This document shows positions 10,816 to 23,400 of a stretch of 64,000 nucleotides of DNA, piece after piece; the first letter of the stretch is position 1; the number at the start of each line of letters is the position of its first letter. Made by a program: the position numbers and the translations under genes. The notes below the pieces were generated by a model. That model was given only the letters and a program-made list of their open reading frames with translations, was not told the DNA's origin and made no database searches. Source of the DNA: Saussurea involucrata (taxonomy: Eukaryota > Streptophyta > Magnoliopsida > Asterales > Asteraceae); NCBI GenBank assembly GCA_033807775.1, contig CM066315.1, positions 3,476,501-3,540,500 of the forward strand. Reading direction: 5' to 3'.

Positions 10816-10832
10816 ATTTGGTTCATTCTTTG

Positions 10833-11491
10833 AGTTCTGATAAGGATTCGAATTCGACATATGATGGAATGTAAATTCCTTGGGCTATAGCAAGGAATTC
10901 CAATTTTTTCGTCTCATCTTTTAAGAAAATAATATTTTGCCCTTATATCTATTTCATTTCATTCATACATCGCTCCCTTCATTATAGTCACATGGACAAA
11001 AATCACATTTTTAAACACCATCGAGACGAGAAACGTAGTTTACTCAATCAGTAAGTTATCTAAGAAGTTGTTTATAAAACACTTACCGCTTCTTAACTAA
11101 ACACTTATAGTTTACCAAACACTTAATGGGTAAGCGCTTACTTTACCGGTGAGCATGACAACAAGGACCGAAAACTTCCCCGGTAAAAGGCGTATCAATG
11201 ACCGAGAATCTTACCTGGTAACTGAGACTCCTGTTAGCAGTTACCACTTACCAACAATTTATTTTGATGGTCCAAAATGTTAGTTACCTAATAAGATAAG
11301 TGAGGGTGGTGACTCGCCATTTTGGTGATGATGCATTTTATATAATGTCAAACAAATAATAACATAGATGCTTAAACATATACCCATACAGCCTGAGGAT
11401 AAATGTGTTTAGGTACCATCATATATCATTCACATTACTAAACATTTGAAAAAGGAATCAGAAATGTTACCTTTTTAAGGATATGCCATTA
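10833..11491. other. 3' flank of the coiled-coil gene
   Basis: No gene is visible here. The stretch 11080-11310 carries diverged, partial sequence related to the GGGACCGTTTAC MITE family (AACACTTACCGCTTCTTAAC, GATAAGTGAGGGTGGTGAC). The right end is probably the 3' UTR of the minus-strand gene that stops at 11492. Confidence 0.45.
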
Positions 11492-14400
11492 TCAAGAAGT
11501 TCCTGCTTGTGTAGTTGAGCATTCTGAATCTAGCTGTTGCATGAAATTGTTGCAGTTATCCTATATAACAAACAAATTAAACTTCACTCTCTCAAAGATA
11601 TTACAACAATAAACAATAATAATGATAATGGGTTACTGTTCCTTTTCTTTTTTTGCTGCTTTTTTCTATAGTGTGCAAAAGGTTGATTGTTGTCCCATAT
11701 TGGGTAGACATTTAGACTATGACAGGAATGAGTGGAACAAGAATGCATTTTCTTGTCACACCAAAATAAGTGGAACAAAAATCATGAGACAAGATTGGTA
11801 ATTACTAAACTACCCATGTCAAATTAAAACCCTAAAAAAACCTTGCACATTTATTTCACTCGTCTACCTCGCTCTAGCCCGTTCAGTCCAGTCTCATATG
11901 CATACCAAACGCAAATGCCAAGGTTCACGTACCTTTTCTTCAGCGCCAGGCAGATTTGAAGCATTTGCTACAGGCTGAGATCCCAAGTGAGCTGCGTTTG
12001 GAGGGGGAAAAGCAGACTGCCCATTGTACCAACAGATTTAAGCTTTATTCTTAGAAGATACTATTTAGGGACTGTTTACTAAGTGCTTATAGCCTCTTAT
12101 CGGATAAGTAGTGCTTACTAGGTAAGAGAGAATGTTGTTTACCAACACATTCCAACCAACAGGTGCTGTTGACCGAAATGCTGACCCGGTGAAAGCGGAG
12201 AGACTTGCTTACCCGGTCAGAGCATTTTACCAGATCAGCGCTTACCCAATTTTTCTAGTAAACGGTCCCTTAGTCATGGGCTAGATAAGATAGATTTTAG
12301 TGATTAACGATCAAACTAGGTTGCACATAGTAGGGTGTTGGTATTCTACTTGCCTCGGATACACAAGAGTTGACATTGTTGTTCTCCCTTAAGGGACTGG
12401 CCATAGGAGCATACTCCTTACATGATGGTGAAGCTGCATTTATAAAAATAAAAAATATCATGGTTTTGCACCTTCCTTAGCAGGCTAATTTGGTGAAAAA
12501 AACTAATATGGAAGAGCAAGTTGTCACCATATGAGAACAAGGGAATACATGTTTAAACAAATGACACCTACTTCTTTCAATTTCCACAACTATAAATGAA
12601 AATTTCCTATTCAAAGATCACAAAATGGAGCTTTTCTGTAACGCTTGCATTTCCAATCCATATATGTGCATGTGTGTAGTAACCAAGACCAAAGTGGGAG
12701 AGTTTTAATGGTTTGGTGTAAACTTTTATAATTATGGAAGTTGAGGGGCTATTTGTTAATTGCGGGATAGGTATAAAAGGGGCACAAAACCCTAGGAGAA
12801 ACATTCTCCTACTGATTTTGTGTGTGGTTGGCGGCTGCTGGAGTGAATTAGAGAGAACAGAGGGAAAAGAGAGAATGAAAGGAGAAAGTAGAAGAAAGAG
12901 GGTGAAATCAAGAAAGAAGGATCAATTGCTGATTCGTTGGGAGAAATAGAAGGTGTGCTTCTTTTGGATTCAAGCAGGTAATCACTTCTCCTCTTCTCTA
13001 ATCCCTGATTCTTGTTATTGATGAGTTATTTGGGGTTTTTGTTAAAAGTAGGGTTTGGAACTAAATGGAAGAGATTAGGTGTCAAATCTTATCTTTTGCA
13101 GCTAATATTTCAATAGTAGTTGAGCTTATTGACCCTATTGTCGTTGCTAATCTCTATCTGTGAGACTTCGGTCGTTTCCATGATTTCTCGGTCCAAATAA
13201 GGGTCAGGTCGACGTCCGGATAGCTTCCTGGACGTCCGGATACATTCGAGTGGTTGAAGGTTTCCGAGTAAGTGTCCGGATAGGTGTGTTGTCTGGATAA
13301 GTGTGTTGTCCGGAAAAGGGTGTTGTCCGGATAGGGGTGTTGTCCGGATAGGGGTGTTGTCCGGATAAGTGTGCTGTCCGGAATAGAGTGTCGTCCGGGG
13401 AGTTGAGATGATCAGCTTATGAGTTTATCCTTTCGCCAGGTAGATCGTTTGGAAGTGCATATCAGAATAAGAAAGGAACGTAAGCGTAACAGGTGAGTTT
13501 TTCTAACTAAAGCTTGATGGTACTTGTTCATTTACTCGTACATGCGTGCTTACTTAATGTATGTTGCATATGACTTACTTATGCATGATGTGATGTATAT
13601 GGGGGGTGTGTTCCATACGTAATGTGTGATGTATATGGGGGGGGGGGGTCACATACGTAATGGTGTGATGTATATGGGGGGTGTGTCCCATACGTAATGG
13701 TGTGATGCTTATGGGGGGTGTGTCCCATATGTTATGGTATGACGCTTATGGGGGGGTGTCCCATCTGTCATAGTGTGATGCTTATGGGGGGGGGGGGGGG
13801 GTGTCCCATATATTATTTGCCAAACTTTATATTGATTTATGTTTCGCAAAACTCCTTAAATGCTATATGTGGTGTGGATGTAACTGAGGGACCTCACTAG
13901 ACCTTGTGGTCTAACCCTCGCATTTTCAAAACTGAAACCCTTTTCAGGTAAGCAGATTAAGGGCAGTTCCTCTAGTGGTAAAGAGAAGGCGTGAGAGCGG
14001 ACGTGGCTTGGCATTAGTGGACTTCCTTTACATTTTGTTATTAGAAACTCTCAGTTGTAATTCGGGTTTATTCCGCAAACCCGAGTGCAGAATTTTGATG
14101 GTGTAAACCTTGGGCCATGTTTTGGCGATAAATTATATTTTAAGGTCGTATTCCGGCATGCTTTGGAGTGGGTTGTTACAGTTGGTATCAGAGCCGTAGT
14201 TTAAGGGATTTAGGTGACCGGATGGGCCTAAACTTAAACTGTAGAAGTACAACTGAGAATGTAGGAAGGCCTAGGAAGACCTCACTGGGGAGTGTGAATA
14301 ATAGGGTGGTGAGAACTATCATGTAAGGTAAGCTCGGGATTACACCTGGCCAGTGTAATTGTGAATTTACAGGTGCATGACGGTGATCATTCTTGCCTTG

Positions 14401-17400
14401 TTATTTTGGGACGGTTGTTAATCTGTTTTGTGTGTAAAGTTTAATCTTGTCATTATGGAAAGGGTTTAGTGTGTTGTGCAGATCATTCTTGGCGTGATTG
14501 ATGATACTATCTATAGGAAGCATCGTTTGAATGTTTGGTATGAGTGTCCGTGGGAAGTAGAACCTTTAGGGTTCTTAAGGGAAATAAGTGTTTGGAGGTG
14601 AACTCCTATTCTTTAATGAGTCTTTATTCTGGGAGATTCCCAGTGCCGGTGAATTGAAATCTTGAGAGTTTCAGCTCGAGGATCGGATAGTGGAGAGGTG
14701 CTTTCTTACTCTCTAGTTAGTGGAAGAGTGACAAGAGTGGTTGAAAAGTGATAGATGTATGGATTGGTAACATTGGTGTCGGTTAACCAATTTGGGACCG
14801 AGGTGAAGCCGTTTATTTTTACAAATTAATAGTCAGGTGGTGACTGTGAGGTTGGAGCATCCAAGTGTGTGGGGAAGTATCGGTACCGAAGGTTGGTTCA
14901 AATGTAAGGAACCTGATGGTGTAGTGGGAAGTAGGGTGTCGGCGTTGATTTGTTGTAACTGCAAAAAGGTTAACCCTGCTTGAGCGAATAACCTTCAATG
15001 TAAAGCGAGTCATGCATTACGTTTTCAAACCGGTTACGTAGGTCCCCATGTCAAAATGTGTGAGTGTGTGCGTGTGCCTTGTAAACTTCTGATTTTGAAA
15101 ATGAGTTGGCGTGTGCAAGTGTGTGCTGGAAGGAAAAGATAAATTTGTTTACATGGTGTAATAAATTTCGAACTTGGAGAAATAGTGAGTTACTTCACTT
15201 CTTTTGCGAGTGAGTTAAACCTTGTTGTAAAAATCGTAACAATATTAGATCGCATGGTGTTATGGATGAAAACAATATGAACACGTGGTTGACATACCAG
15301 CAAGTGTGAGAGTCGGTCGACTATCCCAGTATGGGTGATATTGCTGTGTTTTTTAAAAATTTTGCACAAGGAGAGTTTCAGTGAATGCACTTTCAAATGA
15401 TGAACAAGGTTGCGTGTGAGCAATCTTTGAGATCGGTGTGTGTGGTGGTAACTTATGGAGTGTCGTGGCATGCATATTAAAACCCTGTTTTGTGGGATAT
15501 TTTGAGTGTGTAAAACAATTTAAATCATTGTGTTGTCATGCATGAAGGCTATGAACTCGCTAGGTAGTAAGAGATATCGTACCTGAGGATATGCGAAGTT
15601 TCGGGAGTGGAAAATGTGGTTGAGTCGTCGATGGTTGATTTGTGACCTTAGTGTTACGGTATAGGGAGGGCAATGTCTACCTGTAGTCTCAGGCTTTGAC
15701 TGTGGAAATGATTGTGTGATGGTAGTTCTTGCTCTTATGTGGTAAGTTGACATATGACCGTCGACGGGGGGGGGGGGGGGGGGGGGGGGGGGGGTGACCC
15801 GGGTGATTTCGAAGTAGGCAAGATACTTTGAAGGTAACGTTGTGGTATGTGGATGAAACGATATCGGCGTGGAGCCGGAGTCGTGGTGAACCTGCCTTTA
15901 GGCTGATTGTCGGGTATTGAGGTTGAAGTCAACGACAGGGATGAATTTGTTGTCGGGAGATTTGAAATTTTGAAAGGTTAACTTTAGTGTGATTATTTTG
16001 TCGAGTGGGTGCGCGGAGATAAGAGGTCGGTGTGGAAAGGTATGTGTATGTCAAGAAGGTGGATGGCCTTTTGTAAGTATCCCGAAGGTGGGGATGTGAT
16101 AGCTGGATAAGTGATTCTTTTTAAGTGACTGTTATGTCATTTATGAACAAGGTAGTTAGCCCAACTCATGTGGGACACGTAGACTATGTTGGTTTGTAAG
16201 AGTGTGTCTTATAGTTTGATTTATTTGAGCGTGTCTCAAGTGGACCCGAAGAGTCGGTCGGGAATAAGGACTCGATCGAGTGTAGTAGACGGTCATGATT
16301 TGTGATTCACCTAGATGGGAGAAAGACAAGGTTGTGAGTCTTTCTGAACCTAAATTTTATACAAATGTGACAGAGTTATTATATAACTGTGTGCTTCTCA
16401 GCTGCATTTATTACAAAGCGATGATTAAGTGTGTGGTGTGGTTGTTATCTATTCGCGTGTTTCCAACTGCTTAAGTATGAAGCTATGAACAAGTGTGTGG
16501 TAGAATGCATGCTTTAATTATGCATTGTGCTCTGGCGTTGTCGAGAAAATGGGGGGTGTGTCCCATATTAATTATATATATGAATTTGTTTCATATATAG
16601 CGAGTGTGCTCTTTGGCGCTGTTACAGTGTGTGTGACTATAGCGTGTGCCAGTAGCAGGTGTCAAAAGGTGATTGTCATTTTAAAGTATGCTTATTTAAA
16701 TGTGTAGTTGCATATAAATTGCATATAACCTGGTGTGATGTATATGGGGGGTGTGTCCCATATGGATTATTCGAACGGACTTGGTCTGTTTCCAAGGGCG
16801 GGTGTGTGCCCTAGATCAGGTCACAGGTGTGTAGTGACCAGGAAGAAATCAGTTATATGTGTGTGGACGTTGGGTTGCAAAACTAATTATTGCTTAATGT
16901 TTTCGCAAACTCTTTCAATTTATGTTGTGCTGGGCATGGAGAAAGCTTGGACTAGTGTGTGCACAAATGATCGTGAGGATTGAACCTCTGGTGTGGGGTT
17001 GTGTGGATAAGATAGCGATAACTTGTAATTAGTAAGCATGCGAGGCATGGTGGTAATGAGTGGAGGTGAGGTTAAGTGATGGACTAGTGTTGATATGGGG
17101 TGAGCGTAAGTGGAGATCCTTGCTCAGGATTTGTTTATAAGTTGTTCAAGGCGGCAAAAATTGTGTGTGGTGTTGTTATCCGAGAATAAAAGAATGGGGT
17201 GGAAGTTGGTGGCTACCTATGAGGGAAATGGTGTGATCTTGAATTGGGTAGTTCATGGTGGTTCGTGGTGGATACGAAATCCTTAGGAATGCTGAGCTAA
17301 TCCTTGTACATAAAAGAAACGTAAAGGAGTGAGTTAATATCGTTTGAGAATTGAGAAAGGTGGTCGCTTCGAACATCGAGTGTGATTTCGGATTGACTTG

Positions 17401-20400
17401 GTGGAATTTCTCGTATGAGATGTGGTGAAACTGTTGGTTGGGCATAGTAACCGTTGAAATTGCGTGTATGGAACGGTAAATGTTGGATGAGAATGTCCGT
17501 AGGTAATTGGGACGGTAGGTTGGAATGAGTGTGTAAGCGGGAAGTAGGAAGTGTGGCAAGTGGCGGAAAGTGGAAACAATGTTTACAGAACGTCACCGTC
17601 GGGTGCATGAACTTCCAGTGGGAGTATGAAGAAGAGGATTTGTGTGTAGGCGTTTGGTTTACAAGACAAGGAAAGCCAGCTTGTGCTGTTGATCAAGAGT
17701 GTGCATCTTTTAGTGAGCCGTTCTTTGGAAACGTGTTTTATGTTGAAAAGCAAGTGGCAGGAAGTAGTCGAAGGTAGTGTTCGGGAGAAGGACCATTAGA
17801 TTGGACTTGGTAGTAGTGTGATAAATATTCCGAGTAAACTTTGTCGTTCAGCGTTAAGCTAGTAGGAACAGTGTGTTGTGTGAGCATGGTTGCTCTTTCT
17901 GTTGGTGGGTGAAACTTGAATTATTTCACATGTGGATGGACGACTGTTGGATGCAAGGAGAATTCAACGGTGTGTCTTCAAGATTGGTTCGGAATGGATT
18001 GATGGGTGCTTCAAATGTTAAAGTGTGGAGGTTTTCTACTTTTAGCCCTGTTTAGTGTGGGGGTGTTGTTGTGATGGAAGCATGTGAATTGACTTTTATC
18101 GATGGATCGTGGGCAACACAATTCAGGTGAGAAAGTGTTATCTGCCTTAGACGTATATTGTGATGGGAAAGCGATTGTAGAATTGTGTGTTATTTGTGGA
18201 AGAGGAACATATCTGTGAGTGATACTCGAGGTTGATCTTGTGCTAGGTTGGTGAATTGAGAGTTCGTTAAGGAATTTATGTTGTTGTGACGTTAACCGTT
18301 GTAAACTTGTTCTGTCACGGAAGAGAAGTTGTGGATGAAAATTCTAAATTCGTTGCAACCGTGCGTTTAGGTGTGTGGACGGTATCGTGTACCGTTGGCC
18401 TGAGACGTCATAGTTGTGGTACGCGAAATTACCTAGGATAGGAGTTTTAATTAATCGAAAGTGTGGAAAGTGTTGGTGTAAGCTTTGTTGTTGAAGGGTT
18501 ATGCAAAGTGGAAGTAAGAGAGTCCTTAGAGAAGCAAAGAGGTTGGCATGTGCAGTTATCTGCGAACCTTCAAGGAGTAAAGATGCATCGCGGGAAAGAA
18601 ACGTTGCGAGACCGGAGGTCGCGAGGTCGGCCACCGTTAAGCCATCCAGGTTTGCAGGAAGTTAAGGGTGGCTCTAGACCACCAAAGGAGACGTTTGGCC
18701 GAGTCGGATGTGACTATTCCGTTAGAAGATGTCAGTGTCGACGAGAAATTGATGTACAAAGAGGAACCAATAGAGGTTGTGGACAGTAAAGTGGAAAATA
18801 GGGAATAGGGAGGTTCGTCTGGTTAAAGTCCAGTAGAGATATCCTAAAGGAAGAGAGGCTACGTGGGAAGTGGGATTGGATATGATGTTCAGGTACCCTC
18901 ACCTGTTCGAGAATGGAATTCCGGGGACGGAATTCTTTTGAGGGGGGAGTGTTGTAGTAACCAAGACCAAAGTGGGAGAGTTTTAATGGTTTGGTGTAAA
19001 CTTTTATAATTATGGAAGTTGAGGGGCTATTTGTTAATTGCGGGATAGGTATAAAAGGGGCACAAAACCCTAGGAGAAACATTCTCCTACTGATTTTGTG
19101 TGTGGTTGGCGGCTGCTGGAGTGAATTAGAGAGAACAGAGGGAAAAGAGAGAATGAAAAGAGAAAGAAGAAGAAAGAGGGTGAAATCAAGAAAGAAGGAT
19201 CAATTGCTGATTCGTTGGGAGAAATAGAAGGTGTGCTTCTTTTGGATTCAAGCAGGTAATCACTTCTCCTCTTCTCTAATCCCTGATTCTTGTTATTGAT
19301 GAGTTATTTGGGGTTTTTGTTAAAAGTTGGGTTTGGAACTAAATGGAAGAGATTAGGTGTCAAATCTTATCTTTTGCAGCTAATATTTCAGTAGTAGTTG
19401 AGCTTATTGACCCTATTGTCATTGCTAATCTCTATCTGTGAGACTTCGGTCGTTTCCATGATTTCTCGGTCCAAATAAGGGTCAGGTCGACGTCCGGATA
19501 GCTTCCTGGACGTCCGGATACATTCGAGTGGTTGAAGGTTTTCGGGTAAGTGTCCGGATAGGTGTGTTGTCCGGATAAGTGTGTTGTCCGGATAAGGGTG
19601 TTGTTCGGATAAGTGTGTTGTCCGGATAAGGGTGTTGTCCGGATAGGTGTGTTGTCCGGATAAAGGTGTTGTCCGGATAGGTGTGTTGTCCGGATAGGGG
19701 TGTTGTCCGGATAAGTGTGCTGTCCGGAATAGAGTGTCGTCCGGGGAGTTGAGATGATCAGCTTATGAGTTTATCCTTTCGCCAGGTAGATCGTTTGGAA
19801 GTGCATACCAGAATAAGAAAGGAACGTAAGCGTAACAGGTGAGTTTTTCTAACTAAAGCTTGATGGTACTTGTTCATTTACTCGTACATGCATGCTTACT
19901 TAATGTATGTTGCATATGACTTACTTATGCATGATGTGATGTATATGGGGGGGTGTGTTCCATACGTAATGTGTGATGTATATGGGGGGTGTCCCATACG
20001 TAATGGTGTGATGTATATGGGGGGGGTGTCCCATACGTAATGTGTGATGTATATGGGGGGGGTGTCCCATACGTAATGGTGTGATGCTTATGGGGGGTGT
20101 GTCCCATATGTTATGGTATGACGCTTATGGGGGGGGTGTCCCATCTGTCATAGTGTGATGCTTATGGGGGGGGGGGGGGGGGGGGTGTCCCATATATTAT
20201 TTGCCAAACTTTATATTGATTTATGTTTCGCAAAACTCCTTAAATGCTATATGTGGTGTGGATGTAACTGAGGGACCTCACTAGACCTTGTGGTCTAACC
20301 CTCGTATTTTCAAAACTGAAACCCTTTTCAGGTAAGCAGATTAAGGGCAGTTCCTCTAGTGGTAAAGAGAAGGCGTGAGAGCGGGCGTGGCTTGGCATTA

Positions 20401-23400
20401 GTGGACTTCCTTTACATTTTGTTATTAGAAACTCTCAGTTGTAATTCGGGTTTATTCCGCAAACCCGAGTGCAGAATTTTGATGGTGTAAACCTTGGGCC
20501 ATGTTTTAGCGATAAATTATATTTTAAGGTCGTATTCCGGCATGCTTTGGAGTGGGTTGTTACAATATGTGATATGTGTATCTATGTACTTATACTATAG
20601 ATAAGATGAAAGAACCATTAGTCTTATTGACTAAGCTAAGAAGGAAAGGATCAAGTACATATATACCTGTAATTTCTGCAACAGATGCTCTACAAGCTTC
20701 ATGATGAGAGTTTGCTTCCCAATCCTTGATATCATGATTGGTCCTGCTTTTCCAATAACCAAGTTAACATGAGAATAACAACTACTAGATAGGGCAGCAG
20801 AAAGTGACCCCAACCCAAAATTAGCAGGTTGGGTTGAGATTTTCAATCCATTTAAGTAAATGGGTCAACCCGCCCAACCCAATTATTTAAATGCGATGGG
20901 TTGGGTTGAATTTCCGACCTGTTTTCAAACCGTTTAAAATGTTATATAATTTTATTTTAGTTTTAATTGAATATCATTATTTAATTATAATATCTATTAA
21001 ATATTATAGAATTTTATTCTATTCAAATATGAAGTAACCATAATTTTGTGGTTGTGTTTTATTCAAACTTTGAACACTTTATTTTATTTGTCATAAAATT
21101 AAATAGTCCGATCCTTCTTATTTTATTTAAAACTTTAAAATAAATGAGTCAACCCAGGCTCAACCCATTTAGGTAACAGGTTGGGTTGGGTTGAAAATCT
21201 CAACCCATATAATTAAACAGGTTAGTTTGGGTTGAGATTTTCAACCTATTTTATAATGGGTTGAACCCGACCCATTGCCACCCCTACTACTAGATAGAAG
21301 TTCGGTTGTTGTATCCAGATTTAAGGGGTTTCAAAAGGTCGAGGTAACATATGCGAGCTATGAGTTTATACTAGTGAGTTATCTTGTACCCGCGACTACT
21401 GTACATGGTACACAAAGTCCTACCTGTTACATTCCTTATCCTTTTCTGTTGCATCTTTTTCTTGGTTTGCCAACATTATGGAGAAAGCAACTCCATCCTG
21501 CATTGAAAAGAAATCTATTGAGAAATCTATAACTTTGTGATAGCATCACAAATTTAAGTAATTATTAGCAAAAAAGAAGCGCATTTTCTCTGACCACTTC
21601 GTCCATATGTCTCATGGTGTCTTGAATCATCTTAATAGTAACTTCCATCGTCCCTAGTTCAGAACGCAAGGCCTGAGAAATCGAAAAATTAAGTACAGGC
21701 AATGTTGAAGAAACTATAATGTGAAAAAGAGAATAAACTGCCTTTCGTGTGTACTTTGTTCTCTGAAATTAAAGTCTGTATGATCCCTTCTTTCACTAGT
21801 ACTGTTTCTTGAAGGTAAGGTTGGTTAAGACAAATCGACATTTCTGGTTGGAGCTAAGTGCATTAAGTATATTAAGCGTTTACAATAAAGATAGCATGGA
21901 TATCTCCTCCATCTTTGATTGGCATTGATCAGTTATTTTTGCCATCTCCAGCTGTATTTGGAGCTCTGCAATTACCCTGTCCTTTCTCTTTAACTCGATT
22001 TCATTACTTTCCAGTTTAGTTTCAAGGTCATTGATTTTTTCTGCACAAATGTTAGAATATGTTATATCATATATGCCTTTTGTATATGGTCTAAAGGCTA
22101 TTGGCTTGGCACAAAAAAAGAAATAAAATAAATGAATTGAATTGAATTGAATTGAAAGAACTGCATTACCAATGAATAAGTTCTCGAATGAACATACTTT
22201 GTCCATTTCTATCTTTAACCGAGCCACTGAGAATAATAAGAGGAATTAGCGGTGACTCAAAAAATGCTGCATTCAAGTAAATGTATCAACTATCCATTGG
22301 TCATATGAGCAATTGACCATACAGGTGAAATAAAAATCTATTCAGGTAAGACATGCCTACTTCCTCTTTCTCATTGACAACACTTTGTGCATTATCCACT
22401 ACTTGCTTGATAAAGGATGCCTCCTTCTGTATTGTGTCAAATGATAGTAAGTGAGCATTTATCTTATCAGAAAGCATCGCAATCTTTCTATCTCTGGATT
22501 CAATGGATCTTTTCATTTCGCAAATCGATTCCTGTATGTACCAGCAGATGAAGCTTCAATCAGTGACATATTCTGAGAATCTGGATTGCCGAAAGATTTT
22601 ATATGTTTTTTAAGTTGTACCCTTTTCCTGGGAGAGGAGACTACCCTACCCTTAAAAATGAAATCAGTTTGGATCACTGTCTTATGTTTATATGTAAAGA
22701 ACTACTCCATGAGATACAAAATAAACCGGATAACTTATAGATAACACTTTCGCTTAAACTTGTTCTTGATATCCATATGCATGTGTATCGTTTATTTTGC
22801 GACAGAGGAACTACAAAATGTGAACAATGTAGACTCATTTCCTCAATCAAACCAGCATGCGAAATCTTTTTGTTCGGATGATGGTGATTTTTTATTAATG
22901 AAAGAACACGGCATTTACTTACAAAGAACTAACAACAGTTTACAAACCTGGTAAGCTTTGACAAAGCCTTCTTTTGATTGGAGTATGCTGTTTATAGTTT
23001 CCTTTAGTTCTTTATGCTTGCTTTCAAGCAAATAATTCTCATCTTCAAGGAAATGCACCTGCAGAACACAATCCCTAAATTAAAAACAGCTCCAAATTCA
23101 GTGCATTTCCATTCCAAGTGCGAGGTCCTTTTTTGTAATCTTATCATTTTCATTTTGCAAGTCTTTATATATGTTACTGGGGGATGGTTCAAATAAAAAG
23201 GCTAAATATCATCTTAAGGTAAGAAGGGAAGGTTCATACGTGAATCATTGAAAAAATCCATTTGAAGATGCATATGTGAACCTTCGTTTCACATATGCAT
23301 CTTCAAACAGATTTTTTCGGATTTTTTCAATGATTCACATATGAACCTCCTCCCTTAACCTTCCCTTGTTACATTCTCACAATATTTAGTCTCTTATTTG

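Larger units (their letters stand above)
12675..20564 (+). mobile_element. Non-autonomous Ty3/gypsy-derived LTR element (copy 1)
   Basis: The 5' LTR is 12675-14180 and the 3' LTR is 18953-20564. Both start TGTAGTAACC and end GGTTGTTACA. The PBS TGGTATCAGAGC (initiator tRNA-Met) is at 14183-14194, two bases after the LTR. A purine tract GAGGGGGGAGT lies just before the 3' LTR. The 4.77-kb interior has no gag, protease, RT or integrase ORF and is visibly G/T-rich and C-poor. Only a chromodomain-like pol C-terminus remains near 18.7-18.9 kb. Flanks ATGTG and ATATG form an imperfect 5-bp target duplication. It lies in an intron of the coiled-coil gene, in the opposite orientation. The LTRs differ at only about a dozen bases outside their tandem repeats. 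Confidence 0.92.

Noticed and set aside
13265..13398. Regularly spaced short repeats resembling a CRISPR array
   Set aside because: The units are contiguous minisatellite copies without unique spacers, lie inside an LTR, and the DNA is eukaryotic.
15190..15471. Minus-strand ORFs in the gypsy interior (also 17176-17608)
   Set aside because: They are short, His/Ser/Thr-rich frames expected from the complement of GT-rich DNA and have no recognisable domain.
18463..18789. 108-aa plus-strand ORF near the gypsy 3' end
   Set aside because: It is in a different frame from the pol C-terminal remnant in the same place and is a chance frame.
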